DNA of 64,000 nt from Paenibacillus xylanilyticus (GCF_009664365.1 NZ_CP044310.1:1561001-1625000); one strand, 5' to 3'. Shown: positions 43,657-52,043, counted from the stretch's first letter. Program-made: numbers and translations. The notes: generated by a model from the sequence alone, not told the origin.

Positions 43657-44358
43657 ATGACTAGTACAGAAATGTGGAAAAAGATGGATCGATGGACTTG
43701 GCGTGAGTTTATTGCATTGCTTGCGCTTGAATTTGTATTCGTAATATTCGTTATCAAATATGCAGTACAGTCCATGTATGAGCAATGGTTGGGGAATACT
43801 CTATACTCAGGGACTCTTACAGGGCTTACCATCGCGATTGTACTTTTGTTAGGATTATATTTTATTGCTTTACGACCGAAAAAAATATCCTGGCTAGAGG
43901 TAGGAGTAAAGGGATTCCCTGTGAAAGATTGGTGGAGGATTGCGCTGTGGACACTCATTCTCATCGTATTAAGTGTGGCGATTCTCTATCTCACGAGTTT
44001 TCTTGGGAATACGGTAGACAATAGCAAAACAGAGAGTCTGAAGCAAAGCGTCACTCTTTTTACTATAATTATAGGTATTGTATCGGCAGGGATCGTGTCA
44101 CCCATTTATGAGGAGATATTTTACCGTGGATTTATTTATCGTTGGCTACGCACTCGTGTTAGTATGAGCTGGGCGATTGTGATTAGTTCGCTAATCTTTA
44201 CTATTGCACATTTTCCTACTATGAATGCCATGCCCGTGAATTTTATTAGTGGAGTTGTGCTTGCATGGACCTATGAGCGTACGGGATCTGTCTTGCCTGC
44301 TATGATCGTTCATGGTGTGTTTAATACAATTGCTGTGTTGTTAACTGCGATGAGTTAA
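43657..44358 (+). CDS. CPBP-family intramembrane metalloprotease
   Basis: This 233-residue membrane protein has about seven to eight helices and the CPBP/Abi motifs EEIFYRGFIYRWLR (EExxxR), TIAHFPTMN and a later His-Asn in IVHGVFNT. Members cleave prenylated or other membrane substrates, and many give self-immunity or stress resistance. GAGGAG lies before ATG 43657. Predicted activation by the divergent MerR regulator suggests induction by a membrane-active compound. Confidence 0.88.
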   Translation: MTSTEMWKKMDRWTWREFIALLALEFVFVIFVIKYAVQSMYEQWLGNTLYSGTLTGLTIAIVLLLGLYFIALRPKKISWLEVGVKGFPVKDWWRIALWTLILIVLSVAILYLTSFLGNTVDNSKTESLKQSVTLFTIIIGIVSAGIVSPIYEEIFYRGFIYRWLRTRVSMSWAIVISSLIFTIAHFPTMNAMPVNFISGVVLAWTYERTGSVLPAMIVHGVFNTIAVLLTAMS

Positions 44359-44466
44359 AATGATTATTATACTTTGTATACACGATGAGCGGCCGTTCTG
44401 ATTCTATATTAATTGGACGGAAGCGCAGCGTAATTAAGACTTGGTTACTGACCAAAGCCTGGCTGT

Positions 44467-44530
44467 AATTCAGCTAACGGGAAACGTTATGCTTAATAAA
44501 AAAGAATCAACGTGATCAACTGCGGTATAC
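44467..44530 (+). repeat. Dispersed element, left arm and degraded core
   Basis: Left hairpin CTAACG-GGAAA-CGTTAT, then AAAGAATCAACGTGATCAACTGC as a degraded core. The right arm is missing. Confidence 0.65.
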
Positions 44531-44655
44531 ATCTAGGGGATGATGATAGGATCGTTGCAGAAGTGCTAACGATCCTTTTTGGTATACCTAAACGGAGTGA
44601 AATTCTTTTATATGATCCTCATAACTTTACAGCAACTTATAGCGTTCTCTATTGA
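44512..44655 (+). pseudogene. Possible gene remnant (47 codons)
   Basis: An open frame from GTG 44512 to TGA 44653-44655 includes DDDRIVAEVLTILFGIPKRS and EILLYDPHNFTATYSVLY, with protein-like composition but no ribosome binding site. Its 5' end overlaps the degraded repeat core. It is probably the tail of a lost gene; the remainder of 44359-44826 shows no gene. Confidence 0.3.
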
Positions 44656-44675
44656 GAATTAACAGAGGTGAAAAT

Positions 44676-44698
44676 AGGCTAACGGTAAGAATTGAGCC
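44676..44698 (+). repeat. Left arm of the dispersed element, degraded
   Basis: GGCTAACGGTAAGAATTGAGC resembles the left arm in the copy at 36480. It lies about 130 bp before the secreted protein gene. Confidence 0.4.
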
Positions 44699-44826
44699 GC
44701 AGGTAGATACGTTATAATGGTTTCAAAAGCACAACTCGGTAGAAGAAAACGAACAATCCGCTCCTGTAAATCCCAAAAAATCAAAAGTAGAGGTGGGCGT
44801 TCCGATACAATTATGGAGGTGTTTAG

Positions 44827-45300
44827 ATGAACAAAGCAATCAAACGTATTTTTGCTACTTCAATTTCTGCTGCAAGTATCTTTGGTGTGGCATCTTCCGC
44901 ATTTGCTAAAGAAGTATCTCTACCAGCACCATCACCAGTGTTGATCAAGCAACCTGGTAATGAAACAGGGGCTCCTTTCGTTTCTGATAAGCTATGGTCC
45001 ATAAATTTTGATGGGAGTAGAACAAGTGATTCAAAAATGCTTGTAGTTTCAGATGATATACCTTGGCTTAAAGTGCAAATGAAAAATTCAGGAACAACAA
45101 AAATGATAGTTACTATCACACAAGACTCTCCTCAGGGAAAAGTATGGGGAATTCTTACTATTGCCCCTGGAGAATCTGATAATCTATGGGGTAAGATGCC
45201 TTTGGCAGGTACGTTTTATGTTAACTTCACATCGACGGGCACTTTAAAAGGTGCATCATCTACCCGAATTGCTTCTACGTATGAGGAATTAGGTCTTTAA
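44827..45300 (+). CDS. Secreted protein of unknown function (157 aa)
   Basis: ATG 44827 follows TGGAGGTG. The signal peptide has a basic start, a Ser/Ala-rich core and an AxA site (SSAFAKE, cleavage near residue 28). The mature part of about 130 residues is beta-rich (LKVQMKNSGTTKMIVTITQD, GTFYVNFTSTG) and Cys-free, suggesting a small beta-sandwich. No family was recognised. An in-frame open stretch follows the stop up to 45459 (see next entry). Confidence 0.65.
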   Translation: MNKAIKRIFATSISAASIFGVASSAFAKEVSLPAPSPVLIKQPGNETGAPFVSDKLWSINFDGSRTSDSKMLVVSDDIPWLKVQMKNSGTTKMIVTITQDSPQGKVWGILTIAPGESDNLWGKMPLAGTFYVNFTSTGTLKGASSTRIASTYEELGL

Positions 45301-45459
45301 TGTTCCAATAACCCAACAATCCTTACGTTACACCTTCTGAAATTGTCAGAAGAGGATATTAAGAGAGGTCAAGATAACTGTAATAAAGTTGGATTAGTAT
45401 GGAATAGAAAAATCTTGAAAGTACGGATTTCACATGTCACCGGGCATTCATTTTATTAA
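45301..45459 (+). other. Open stretch after the stop, possible remnant
   Basis: In frame with the preceding gene, codons 45301-45456 are open (including LKLSEEDIKRGQDNCNKVGL) before TAA 45457. There is no start signal. It could be remnant coding DNA or chance. A CTTCTGA/TCAGAAG hairpin lies inside at about 45332-45350. Confidence 0.2.
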
Positions 45460-45514
45460 ATTTAGGCAACAGCGAGTTAGGTCATAATTTAATCTTTATA
45501 ACTAAGGAGAACGA

Positions 45515-46507
45515 ATGGACCCGAAGATAAAGTTATTGTTCTTGGAAGAACATCCTGCAGAAGGCGCCGCACGTTATGGGGTCAGCCAAGAGGAACTTAC
45601 TTATATTGGAGGTTTTCAAAACTTTATTTATTCCTATAATCGCGATGAATTAAAGTATATTCTTCGTTTCACTCCGAGTACTCTTCGCACATCGGAAGGA
45701 CTTCTAGCAGAAATAGATTGGATTCGTTATCTTTCAGAGAGTGGTATAGCAGTATCAGAACCGATCTCTTCAATGAATGGAGAGTATTGCGAACTAATTC
45801 AAGGAAATAAAATAGATTTTTACGTAACCTCCTTTAAACATGCACCAGGCCGTAAAATCGGATATCCAGAATGTCTGGGCAATTCTAACCTTTATGAAGA
45901 GTGTGGTCGTGTAACGGGCCGACTTCATGAATTAGCGAAGCTTTACAACCCTACGATTGCCAAAAGGCACACTTGGAAGTCAAATGAATACCTCTTACGA
46001 GCCAAGGATTATTTACCGTCAGAACTTCAACCGATCCTTATTGCCCTTGATGAACTTAAAGTACAATTGGCGAGTCTGCCTGTTAATGCAGATAATTTTG
46101 GTTTGATTCACGGAGATATTAATGTGGGAAACTTCACAATCGATGAAGCTGGGAGATTAACTCTTTTTGACTTCGACGAGTGCCAGTACAGTTGGTATGT
46201 CGAGGATATTGCTATACAGCTGTATTACTTGCTATATGTATTCGGTGAAGATTCGAAATTCGAACGAAAGGTCCAGTATGATCTGTTTATAAAGCACTTC
46301 GAGCTAGGCTATACAGAGGATGGCCGACGAATGCCAGACAACTGGAAGGATATGATGAAACTCTTCCTTAGACTTCGCGAAATCATTGTGGTTGTCGGCA
46401 TGTATCGAAGCTGGGATCTAAGCAAACCAGATGACTGGACTCGCGATTTCTTGCAAGATAGTAAAATGAGGATTACTAAAGGTATATCGTTGATCGATGA
46501 GCTTTGA
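45515..46507 (+). CDS. Aminoglycoside phosphotransferase (APH)-family kinase
   Basis: This 330-residue protein-kinase-like phosphotransferase has the Brenner motif LIHGDINVGNFTI (catalytic Asp and Asn) and the metal-binding LFDFDECQYSWYVEDIA. The N-terminal lobe (about 1-95) carries the nucleotide-binding strands. The family includes antibiotic, choline, homoserine and SrkA-like kinases; residues here do not pick one. AAGGAGAACGA precedes ATG 45515, an almost ideal site. Confidence 0.85.
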   Translation: MDPKIKLLFLEEHPAEGAARYGVSQEELTYIGGFQNFIYSYNRDELKYILRFTPSTLRTSEGLLAEIDWIRYLSESGIAVSEPISSMNGEYCELIQGNKIDFYVTSFKHAPGRKIGYPECLGNSNLYEECGRVTGRLHELAKLYNPTIAKRHTWKSNEYLLRAKDYLPSELQPILIALDELKVQLASLPVNADNFGLIHGDINVGNFTIDEAGRLTLFDFDECQYSWYVEDIAIQLYYLLYVFGEDSKFERKVQYDLFIKHFELGYTEDGRRMPDNWKDMMKLFLRLREIIVVVGMYRSWDLSKPDDWTRDFLQDSKMRITKGISLIDEL

Positions 46508-46527
46508 ACCACTAGATGGAAGATACT

Positions 46528-46622
46528 CATTAAGCTAACGGGGAACGATAGCTCAATAATAGAAGAAAGCAGCCGATCACATTGATAGGCTGCTTTTGTT
46601 AAGTTAACGGGCAGACTAGCAT
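46528..46622 (+). repeat. Dispersed three-hairpin element, full copy
   Basis: Left arm TTAAGCTAACGGGGAACGATAGCT, core AAGAAAGCAGCCGATCACATTGATAGGCTGCTTTTG, right arm TTAAGTTAACGGGCAGACTAGC. It starts 21 bp after the phosphotransferase stop. Confidence 0.88.
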
Positions 46623-46784
46623 ACAACATTATCTACGTTCAGAATTACCTTTAATAAGTACTTCTTTGCGCTATATAATTAATTTTTAGAATCGCCATGA
46701 GTTCTCCAAGAAACTTAATTGTGCACAAATAGTTGCGATATGAAAATGTAGCGAAACTATACTTTTATTAAGAGGAGGGATCAG

Positions 46785-47675
46785 ATGGATTGGGTGATGA
46801 GGATGAATCGAGCATTGGATTACATTGAATTGAATCTAACTGGAAAGATCGAATTGAAAGAAGTTGCTAAATGTGCTTGTTGTTCTTCACATCAGTTCCA
46901 GCGAATGTTCTCATTCATTACAGATGTGTCTCTTGCGGAATATATAAGGAGAAGAAGACTTACTCTCGCTGCAATTGAATTGCAGAATAGTGATCTGAGA
47001 GTAGTTGATATTGCGATAAAGTATGGTTATGAATCTCCAGTTTCATTCGCAAGGGCTTTTCAATTATTACATGGTGTTAATCCAGCAATGGCCCGAGAAG
47101 AAGGGACCTCCCTCAAAGCCTTTCCTCGGCTTTCCTTCCTTATTTCAATTAAAGGGGAAAAGGCGATGAACTATCGTATTGAGACAAAAGAATCCTTTCA
47201 AGTATTCGGTATTGAAAAAGTATTTCAATTAAACGGAGCAGATACTCCAGCAGAATTATGGAAGCAATGCCATGCTAACGGCGAGGTTGAAAGGCTGGCG
47301 GACAATGCTGGAGACCTACCAACCTGTTTAAATCAGAACTATCATAAAATACATGCTGTTTGTAGCTATAAAAAAACAGATGAGGATCATTTTCCTTATA
47401 TGGTGTCCGCATTCAAAGGGGATTCAAGTAAAACTGAGGGGTACACAAGTGTAACCATACCAGCTCAAACCTGGGCAATTTTTTCCTCTGATCCGTTCAC
47501 TTGGGACAAATTTGATGAAACCATTGAGACATTATATAAACGGTTCTTCTCCGAATGGCTTCCTACTGCTGGATACGAACAGGTCGATGGGTTGGAATTT
47601 GAAATTACAGGAGCTAAAGACGGGCTTAATTTCGTTGAACTATGGTTTGCCGTAAGAAAAATAAATGAGTTGTGA
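46785..47675 (+). CDS. AraC-family regulator with GyrI-like effector domain
   Basis: This 296-residue regulator has an N-terminal AraC double HTH (about 8-105; LKEVAKCACCSSHQFQRMFS, then VVDIAIKYGYESPVSFARAFQ) followed by a GyrI-like/AraC_E_bind domain (about 125-296; YRIETKESFQVFGIEKVF, PAQTWAIFSS, WFAVRK). This order (Rob/SoxS-like HTH first) is usual for drug-sensing AraC proteins of Firmicutes. GAGGAGGG precedes ATG 46785. Confidence 0.9.
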   Translation: MDWVMRMNRALDYIELNLTGKIELKEVAKCACCSSHQFQRMFSFITDVSLAEYIRRRRLTLAAIELQNSDLRVVDIAIKYGYESPVSFARAFQLLHGVNPAMAREEGTSLKAFPRLSFLISIKGEKAMNYRIETKESFQVFGIEKVFQLNGADTPAELWKQCHANGEVERLADNAGDLPTCLNQNYHKIHAVCSYKKTDEDHFPYMVSAFKGDSSKTEGYTSVTIPAQTWAIFSSDPFTWDKFDETIETLYKRFFSEWLPTAGYEQVDGLEFEITGAKDGLNFVELWFAVRKINEL

Positions 47676-47751
47676 TTGTTTCAGAGAGCTTCTTCTTTGA
47701 ATATACTTGTTAAAACAGATAGAGTAGTTTGCACTTCGCAACTGCTCTATT

Positions 47752-47805
47752 CTGCTAGCGGGAAACGTTTAGTTCACTCATATAAAAAAAGCAGCAGATT
47801 AATGG
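47752..47805 (+). repeat. Dispersed element, left arm and partial core
   Basis: GCTAGCGGGAAACGTTTAG left arm, then AAAAAAAGCAGCAGATTAATGG as the first half of a core. The second half is missing. Confidence 0.65.
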
Positions 47806-47888
47806 GAAGTGTACCTATGTATTTCCTCAAACATACTTTAAAACTCGAATTATGAAATGAAAATATGTCGGATTTGTTGTATATAAAT

Positions 47889-47903
47889 ATGAAAGCGTTT
47901 CCT
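47889..47903 (+). promoter_or_regulatory. Candidate catabolite responsive element (cre)
   Basis: ATGAAAGCGTTTCCT matches the relaxed Bacillus cre consensus WTGNAANCGNWNNCW and lies 117 bp upstream of the esterase start. CcpA control would be expected if functional. Confidence 0.45.
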
Positions 47904-48019
47904 TTACAATGAAATCAAACATATATATCGGGCCGAGATGGCAACGATAACAGACTGCATTAACCGAACGGAAAAGGTGTGTGGTTGTTTAAATAATTTG
48001 AATGTGAGGAGAATGTACA

Positions 48020-48799
48020 ATGGCCATGATTCGATGCAATTTTTTCTCAGAAACGTTAGGACTCAGCACGTCAATGACCGTTATTGTACCTCAGGCAACC
48101 AGGGGGCAAATCGGGATGAAAGGCGTTGCTACCCGGGAACGGCATCCCGTTCTCTGGCTGCTGCATGGCGGCTCTGATGACGATACGATTTGGATGAGAC
48201 GGACATCGATTGAACGTTATGTTTCCGAGCTGGGCCTTGCTGTCGTGATGCCTCAAGTCCAATTAAGCTTCTACACGGATATGGCGTATGGAGGAAAGTA
48301 CGGTACCTTCCTGATGGAAGAACTGCCTCAGATTGCCCGGTCCTTGTTTCCGCTATCAGACGCTCGCGAGGAAAATTTCGTCGCTGGGTTATCGATGGGT
48401 GGTTACGGCGCATTCAAATGGGCGCTAAGCAAGCCTGATATGTTCGCTGCGGCGGCTGGACTTTCGACGGGTAATTTCCCGTTTTGGAGCCCGGGGCCGG
48501 ACGGCGAGTTCCCTCCGTTTCTGCGTCTCGCATTCGGAGACGGACCACATGCAGGAACGGATAACGATCTTTATCATCTGATTCAGTCCAATGATCGCAC
48601 GTCTGGACCAAAACCCGCGTTTTACCAAGCTTGCGGTACGAATGATTTCCTGTACGATCTAAATATTGATCTGAAGGAAGCGTTTGAGCGTTCTTCACTG
48701 GATTATACTTACGCTGAAGAGCCAGGTGTACACGATTGGGCCTTCTGGGATAAAACAATTCAAGACGTGTTGAAATGGCTTCCTTTAGATCGTGCATGA
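48020..48799 (+). CDS. Alpha/beta-hydrolase esterase (EstA/esterase D-like)
   Basis: This 259-residue cytoplasmic esterase has nucleophile elbow GLSMGGYGAF (Ser), an Asp in ACGTNDFLYD and catalytic His in PGVHDWAFW. The N-terminal strand HPVLWLLHGGSDDDTIW carries the oxyanion-hole HGG. It resembles tributyrin esterase EstA and S-formylglutathione hydrolase-type esterases acting on short acyl esters. ATG 48020 follows GAGGAG. Base composition is visibly richer in G+C than its neighbours. Confidence 0.87.
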   Translation: MAMIRCNFFSETLGLSTSMTVIVPQATRGQIGMKGVATRERHPVLWLLHGGSDDDTIWMRRTSIERYVSELGLAVVMPQVQLSFYTDMAYGGKYGTFLMEELPQIARSLFPLSDAREENFVAGLSMGGYGAFKWALSKPDMFAAAAGLSTGNFPFWSPGPDGEFPPFLRLAFGDGPHAGTDNDLYHLIQSNDRTSGPKPAFYQACGTNDFLYDLNIDLKEAFERSSLDYTYAEEPGVHDWAFWDKTIQDVLKWLPLDRA

Positions 48800-48838
48800 C
48801 ATGTACTGTGACCTATCCAAAGTAGAAATGATCATCAT

Positions 48839-48937
48839 TGAACTAACGGGAAACGTTAGCTCTATACCATTAAGAAAGCAGTCGATTCATTGTGATCGGC
48901 TGCTTTTTGTTCACCTAACGGGGCAGGATTGTTTAAT
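48839..48937 (+). repeat. Dispersed three-hairpin element, best full copy
   Basis: Left hairpin CTAACG-GGAAA-CGTTAG, core AAGAAAGCAGTCGATTCA-TTGTGATCGGCTGCTTTTTG, right arm TTCACCTAACGGGGCAGGATTG. About 97 bp in all, 40 bp after the esterase stop. Confidence 0.9.
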
Positions 48938-49006
48938 TTTACTGGGAAAGAAAGAGTTATGAAGCGAAAAAATAAAAAGTTGTGTATTTAAAAATCAGGT
49001 GATATC

Positions 49007-49032
49007 ATAAATAGACCGGCCGGTCGGTTTAT
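49007..49032. promoter_or_regulatory. Candidate TetR operator (autoregulation)
   Basis: GACCGGCCGGTC (49014-49025) is a perfect palindrome inside a 26-bp dyad with outer ATAAA/TTTAT arms. It contains the half-site ATAGACCG also seen inverted before the MFS gene. Confidence 0.65.
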
Positions 49033-49134
49033 TGTTTAAGACATTAACATGAGATTTGTGGTATTGATTATTGGAAACCTCTTCGAATATATTAAATACT
49101 TAAACCAGTTGATGTATTGGAGTGAGTAAAATAA

Positions 49135-49707
49135 ATGGATGCCAAGAAGTCTAATACGAGGGATGTTATTTTGGAGGTAGCCGCTCAATTATTTGCTAAG
49201 CAAGGTTATCATGGTACCACCTTAAATCAAATTATTGAAGCTAGTGGATCACCGAAGGGATCATTATATTATTACTTTCCAAGTAAAGAAGCGTTAGCCA
49301 TTGCATGTGTGAAATTAACTCAATTTAGATTACAAAGCAAACTTCAGGAACAAGTAATGAAATTTCCCAAGCCAGAAGATTTTATGCAGGCTTTTGTACT
49401 TAACATGGCTGATGTTATAGATCAGTTTGGAACCGATAAATTCGTTCCATTCGGATTCCTGGCTGCTGCGGAGACTTCATCGGTGAGTGATTCGCTCCGT
49501 GATGCTTGTCAGGCTGCATTTGCGGAGTGGAAGGATACCTTATCCAACAAACTCGTGGAAACGGGGATTTCCGAGGATCGGGCAATTGAAATGGCAGAGG
49601 TTTCTGTATGTTTAATTGAGGGTGCTATTATTATGTCGGTAGTCGAGCGCAGTTCAAGACCAATGCGCCGAGCAGCCGGTCATGTTCCAGCAATTTTCCG
49701 GGAATAG
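49135..49707 (+). CDS. TetR/AcrR-family repressor
   Basis: This 190-residue regulator has an N-terminal TetR HTH (LEVAAQLFAKQGYHGTTLNQIIEASGSPKGSLYYYFPSKEALA) and a C-terminal ligand domain of the LmrA/YxaF type (TVSVCLIEGAIIMSVVE). GGAGTGAG lies about 8 nt before ATG 49135. Related dyads lie both upstream of this gene and upstream of the following MFS pump gene, so it probably represses itself and the pump. Confidence 0.92.
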   Translation: MDAKKSNTRDVILEVAAQLFAKQGYHGTTLNQIIEASGSPKGSLYYYFPSKEALAIACVKLTQFRLQSKLQEQVMKFPKPEDFMQAFVLNMADVIDQFGTDKFVPFGFLAAAETSSVSDSLRDACQAAFAEWKDTLSNKLVETGISEDRAIEMAEVSVCLIEGAIIMSVVERSSRPMRRAAGHVPAIFRE

Positions 49708-49758
49708 TCGAGAGTGGATAGATCCAAGACAATGATTCGTAACCATTGTCTGTCCATA

Positions 49759-49780
49759 TTATATAGGGCGGTCTATATAA
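49759..49780. promoter_or_regulatory. Candidate TetR operator before the MFS pump gene
   Basis: TTATATAG-GGCGGT-CTATATAA has 8-bp perfect arms; CGGTCTAT is the reverse complement of ATAGACCG in the operator at 49007-49032. Confidence 0.65.
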
Positions 49781-49812
49781 TATATAATAAAGAGAAATAG
49801 AGGAGTGGAACG

Positions 49813-51276
49813 ATGCAAGCTTCAGCAGCAACAGCAGGTACGGATTTTGAAGCAACAAAAAAGGATTATAAAATATTTCCCATGGTACTCGCCTTTTTAA
49901 TTAGTGGTTTTATTGGTTTATTTGGGGAAACAGCCTTAAATGTTGCGATGACTGACTTAATGCAAATATTTAATGTGGGATCATCTACAATTCAATGGTT
50001 GACTACAGGGTATTTGTTAACCATGGGGGTTCTCGTTCCTTTATCAGGCTTATTGAATCAGCGCTTCACGACTAGACAGCTTTTCATTACCTCACTTATT
50101 TTTTCAATGACTGGGGCCTTTATTGGAGCCTTAGCTCCAAGCTTTGGAGTCTTAATGGTTTCACGTATTGTTCAGGCAGTCGGTACGGCCTTAATGCTGC
50201 CACTTATGTTTAACACGATCTTAATTATTTTCCCCATTGAAAAACGTGGGGCTGCAATGGGTCTTGTTGGTCTAGTTATCATGTTTGCTCCTGCGATTGG
50301 ACCTACCATTGCTGGCTTGCTTGTAGAAGCATTGAGCTGGCATTATATCTTCTGGATTTCGCTCGTCTTCCTTGCCGTGGCACTTCTTATTGGGATCTTT
50401 AAAATGAAAAATGTTTCCACGACAAGTAAGCCCCGAATTGATTTGCTCTCTATGTTGTTATCGACGGTTGGATTCGGAGGAATTGTTTTTGGTTTTAGTA
50501 GTGCTGGTGAAGGGGAAGGTGGTTGGACAAGCCCAACCGTACTCGTTTCGTTGGCCATCGGTCTTGTCGCGCTGATTATATTCACGATCCGTCAGTTGAA
50601 AATGACAACACCTCTACTTGATTTGCGTGCTTTTAAATACCCGATGTTTGCCATTGGGTCACTATTGGTTGGCCTATGCTTCATGGTCATTCTATCCTCC
50701 ATGCTTGTACTTCCAATGTACTTGCAAACCGCATTAGCTTTCTCTACGCTTAGCGCAGGTTTGATTCTGCTACCAGCGAGCGCATTAAACGGAATTCTAG
50801 CTCCGTTTATGGGGAAATTGTTTGACAAATACGGACCGAAATGGATCGTCTTACCTGGTCTTGTTCTGGTATCAATTGCACTATGGATGTTTTCCACGGT
50901 AAGTCTGAGTTCGACGGTTACCTTCATCATCGCTGTTCATATCCTAATGATGATCGGTGTTTCGATGATTATGATGCCATCACAGACGAATGGACTCAAT
51001 CAGCTTCCACCACAGCTGTACCCACATGGTACGGCGATTATGAATACATTCCAACAAGTGTTCGGAGCGATCGGTACGGCTGTCGCGGTCAGTGTGATGA
51101 GCAATGGGTCTGAGAAGTTTATAAAAAATGCCGAAAATCCAAGTGACATCTCGCTTATACCAGCTGCCATGACTGCCGGCGTGCATAATGCTTTCATTTT
51201 TGGAATGATTATTGCGCTTATCGGGCTGGTCCTGTCCTTCTTTCTCAAGAGAGTAACGATTAATCGTCAACACTAG
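49813..51276 (+). CDS. MFS multidrug efflux transporter (DHA2, 14 helices)
   Basis: This 487-residue membrane protein with about 14 helices belongs to the EmrB/QacA (LmrB-like) drug:H+ antiporter family. Motifs include the helix-1 Asn-Val-Ala-Met-Thr-Asp-Leu segment, IQWLTTGYLLTMGVLVPLSG (motif B region) and GPTIAGLLVEALSWHYIF (motif C, antiporter signature). GAGGAG precedes ATG 49813. It is paired with the upstream TetR regulator and followed by a terminator. Confidence 0.93.
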   Translation: MQASAATAGTDFEATKKDYKIFPMVLAFLISGFIGLFGETALNVAMTDLMQIFNVGSSTIQWLTTGYLLTMGVLVPLSGLLNQRFTTRQLFITSLIFSMTGAFIGALAPSFGVLMVSRIVQAVGTALMLPLMFNTILIIFPIEKRGAAMGLVGLVIMFAPAIGPTIAGLLVEALSWHYIFWISLVFLAVALLIGIFKMKNVSTTSKPRIDLLSMLLSTVGFGGIVFGFSSAGEGEGGWTSPTVLVSLAIGLVALIIFTIRQLKMTTPLLDLRAFKYPMFAIGSLLVGLCFMVILSSMLVLPMYLQTALAFSTLSAGLILLPASALNGILAPFMGKLFDKYGPKWIVLPGLVLVSIALWMFSTVSLSSTVTFIIAVHILMMIGVSMIMMPSQTNGLNQLPPQLYPHGTAIMNTFQQVFGAIGTAVAVSVMSNGSEKFIKNAENPSDISLIPAAMTAGVHNAFIFGMIIALIGLVLSFFLKRVTINRQH

Positions 51277-51306
51277 TTCATTGATCAATGAACTCATCTT
51301 TTTTAT

Positions 51307-51345
51307 CAGGCAGCCAATCAATCTGATTGGCTGCCTGTACCCCAG
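51307..51345 (+). terminator. Terminator of MFS pump gene
   Basis: CAGGCAGCCAATCA-ATC-TGATTGGCTGCCTG, a perfect 14-bp stem resembling the dispersed element core but GC-rich, with no clear T-run. The T-run TCTTTTTTATC lies 5' of it, so on the minus strand it precedes an A-rich tract. Confidence 0.6.
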
Positions 51346-51491
51346 TAAATTTCTGTAATTCTGTTATTAATATGATCAGGAAAGAAAGCGGGAAAAATGA
51401 TCATAAACATTCTGTACAGACAAGGATGAAATTACAGATGATGGGAGATGACCTGATAAAGTGTTATCTAATCTAATCTAGATGATTTGAT

Positions 51492-52043
51492 CTATTCTTT
51501 AGAATAGGACGTAACCCCCTTTGAATAGAGGTTGTCCACTAACTTGAAAAACTCTTCTGACGATAAATCCTTTTGTCGCTGGAGCCAAAGACGAAATAAG
51601 GAAAGGGAGGTTGACAGGTAAAACTCAATCAAGTATGGCGTTAAGGAAGGATCTTGTGGAACATTTAACTCCAACTGACTGAGAGTGATTTCTTTTTTTA
51701 AGCGTTTTAGAAATCGGGGACTTCCATAATCACCTAAAAGGGCATTGAGAACCAAGAGATGTTCTTTTTTGTCTAGACAATGGAGCGCATCTTGAACGCT
51801 ATGCATCGATAGCTCTTTTTTCGACAATTCTTCTTTTATGTCGTTCAATAAGTCATTTTCAAGAGCATCTAACAATTCGTAAATATCAGTAAAGTATTGA
51901 TAAAAGGTGCTGCGGTTATATCCTGATTTATTCGTGATTTCCTGAACTGAAATTTTCTCGATTGGTTTTTGGCTATATAGCTCACAAAAAACGCCAACAA
52001 AGGTTTGTCTTGTTTTCTCTGTTATTTGGGGCTGTTTTTTCAT
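51492..52043 (-). CDS. TetR/AcrR-family regulator
   Basis: This 183-residue regulator has a TetR-type N-terminal HTH (FCELYSQKPIEKISVQEITNKSGYNRSTFYQYFTDIYELLD) and a helical C-terminal domain. AGGAGG precedes the minus-strand ATG. It is divergent from the ketopantoate-reductase-like gene. The intergenic DNA carries an 11-bp inverted repeat with arms 65 bp apart, plus a perfect 12-bp palindrome. Confidence 0.9.
   Translation of the reverse strand: MKKQPQITEKTRQTFVGVFCELYSQKPIEKISVQEITNKSGYNRSTFYQYFTDIYELLDALENDLLNDIKEELSKKELSMHSVQDALHCLDKKEHLLVLNALLGDYGSPRFLKRLKKEITLSQLELNVPQDPSLTPYLIEFYLSTSLSLFRLWLQRQKDLSSEEFFKLVDNLYSKGVTSYSKE

Noticed and set aside
45301..45459. Stop-codon readthrough extension of the secreted protein
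   Set aside because: The in-frame stretch has no hydrophobic or domain continuity with the upstream protein, and the stop context is ordinary; probably chance or remnant.
34530..48937. CRISPR array as an explanation for the recurring repeats
   Set aside because: Copies are 1-4 kb apart, vary in length, form three hairpins and have no regular short spacers or cas genes.
34530..48937. Classical integron with attC sites
   Set aside because: The arms do not match the RYYYAAC/GTTRRRY consensus strictly and no integrase was found, so only a loose resemblance is reported.
51307..51338. Counting the hairpin after the MFS pump as a dispersed element copy
   Set aside because: Only the GCAGCC..GGCTGC core is similar; the flanking arms are absent and the stem is extended with different bases.
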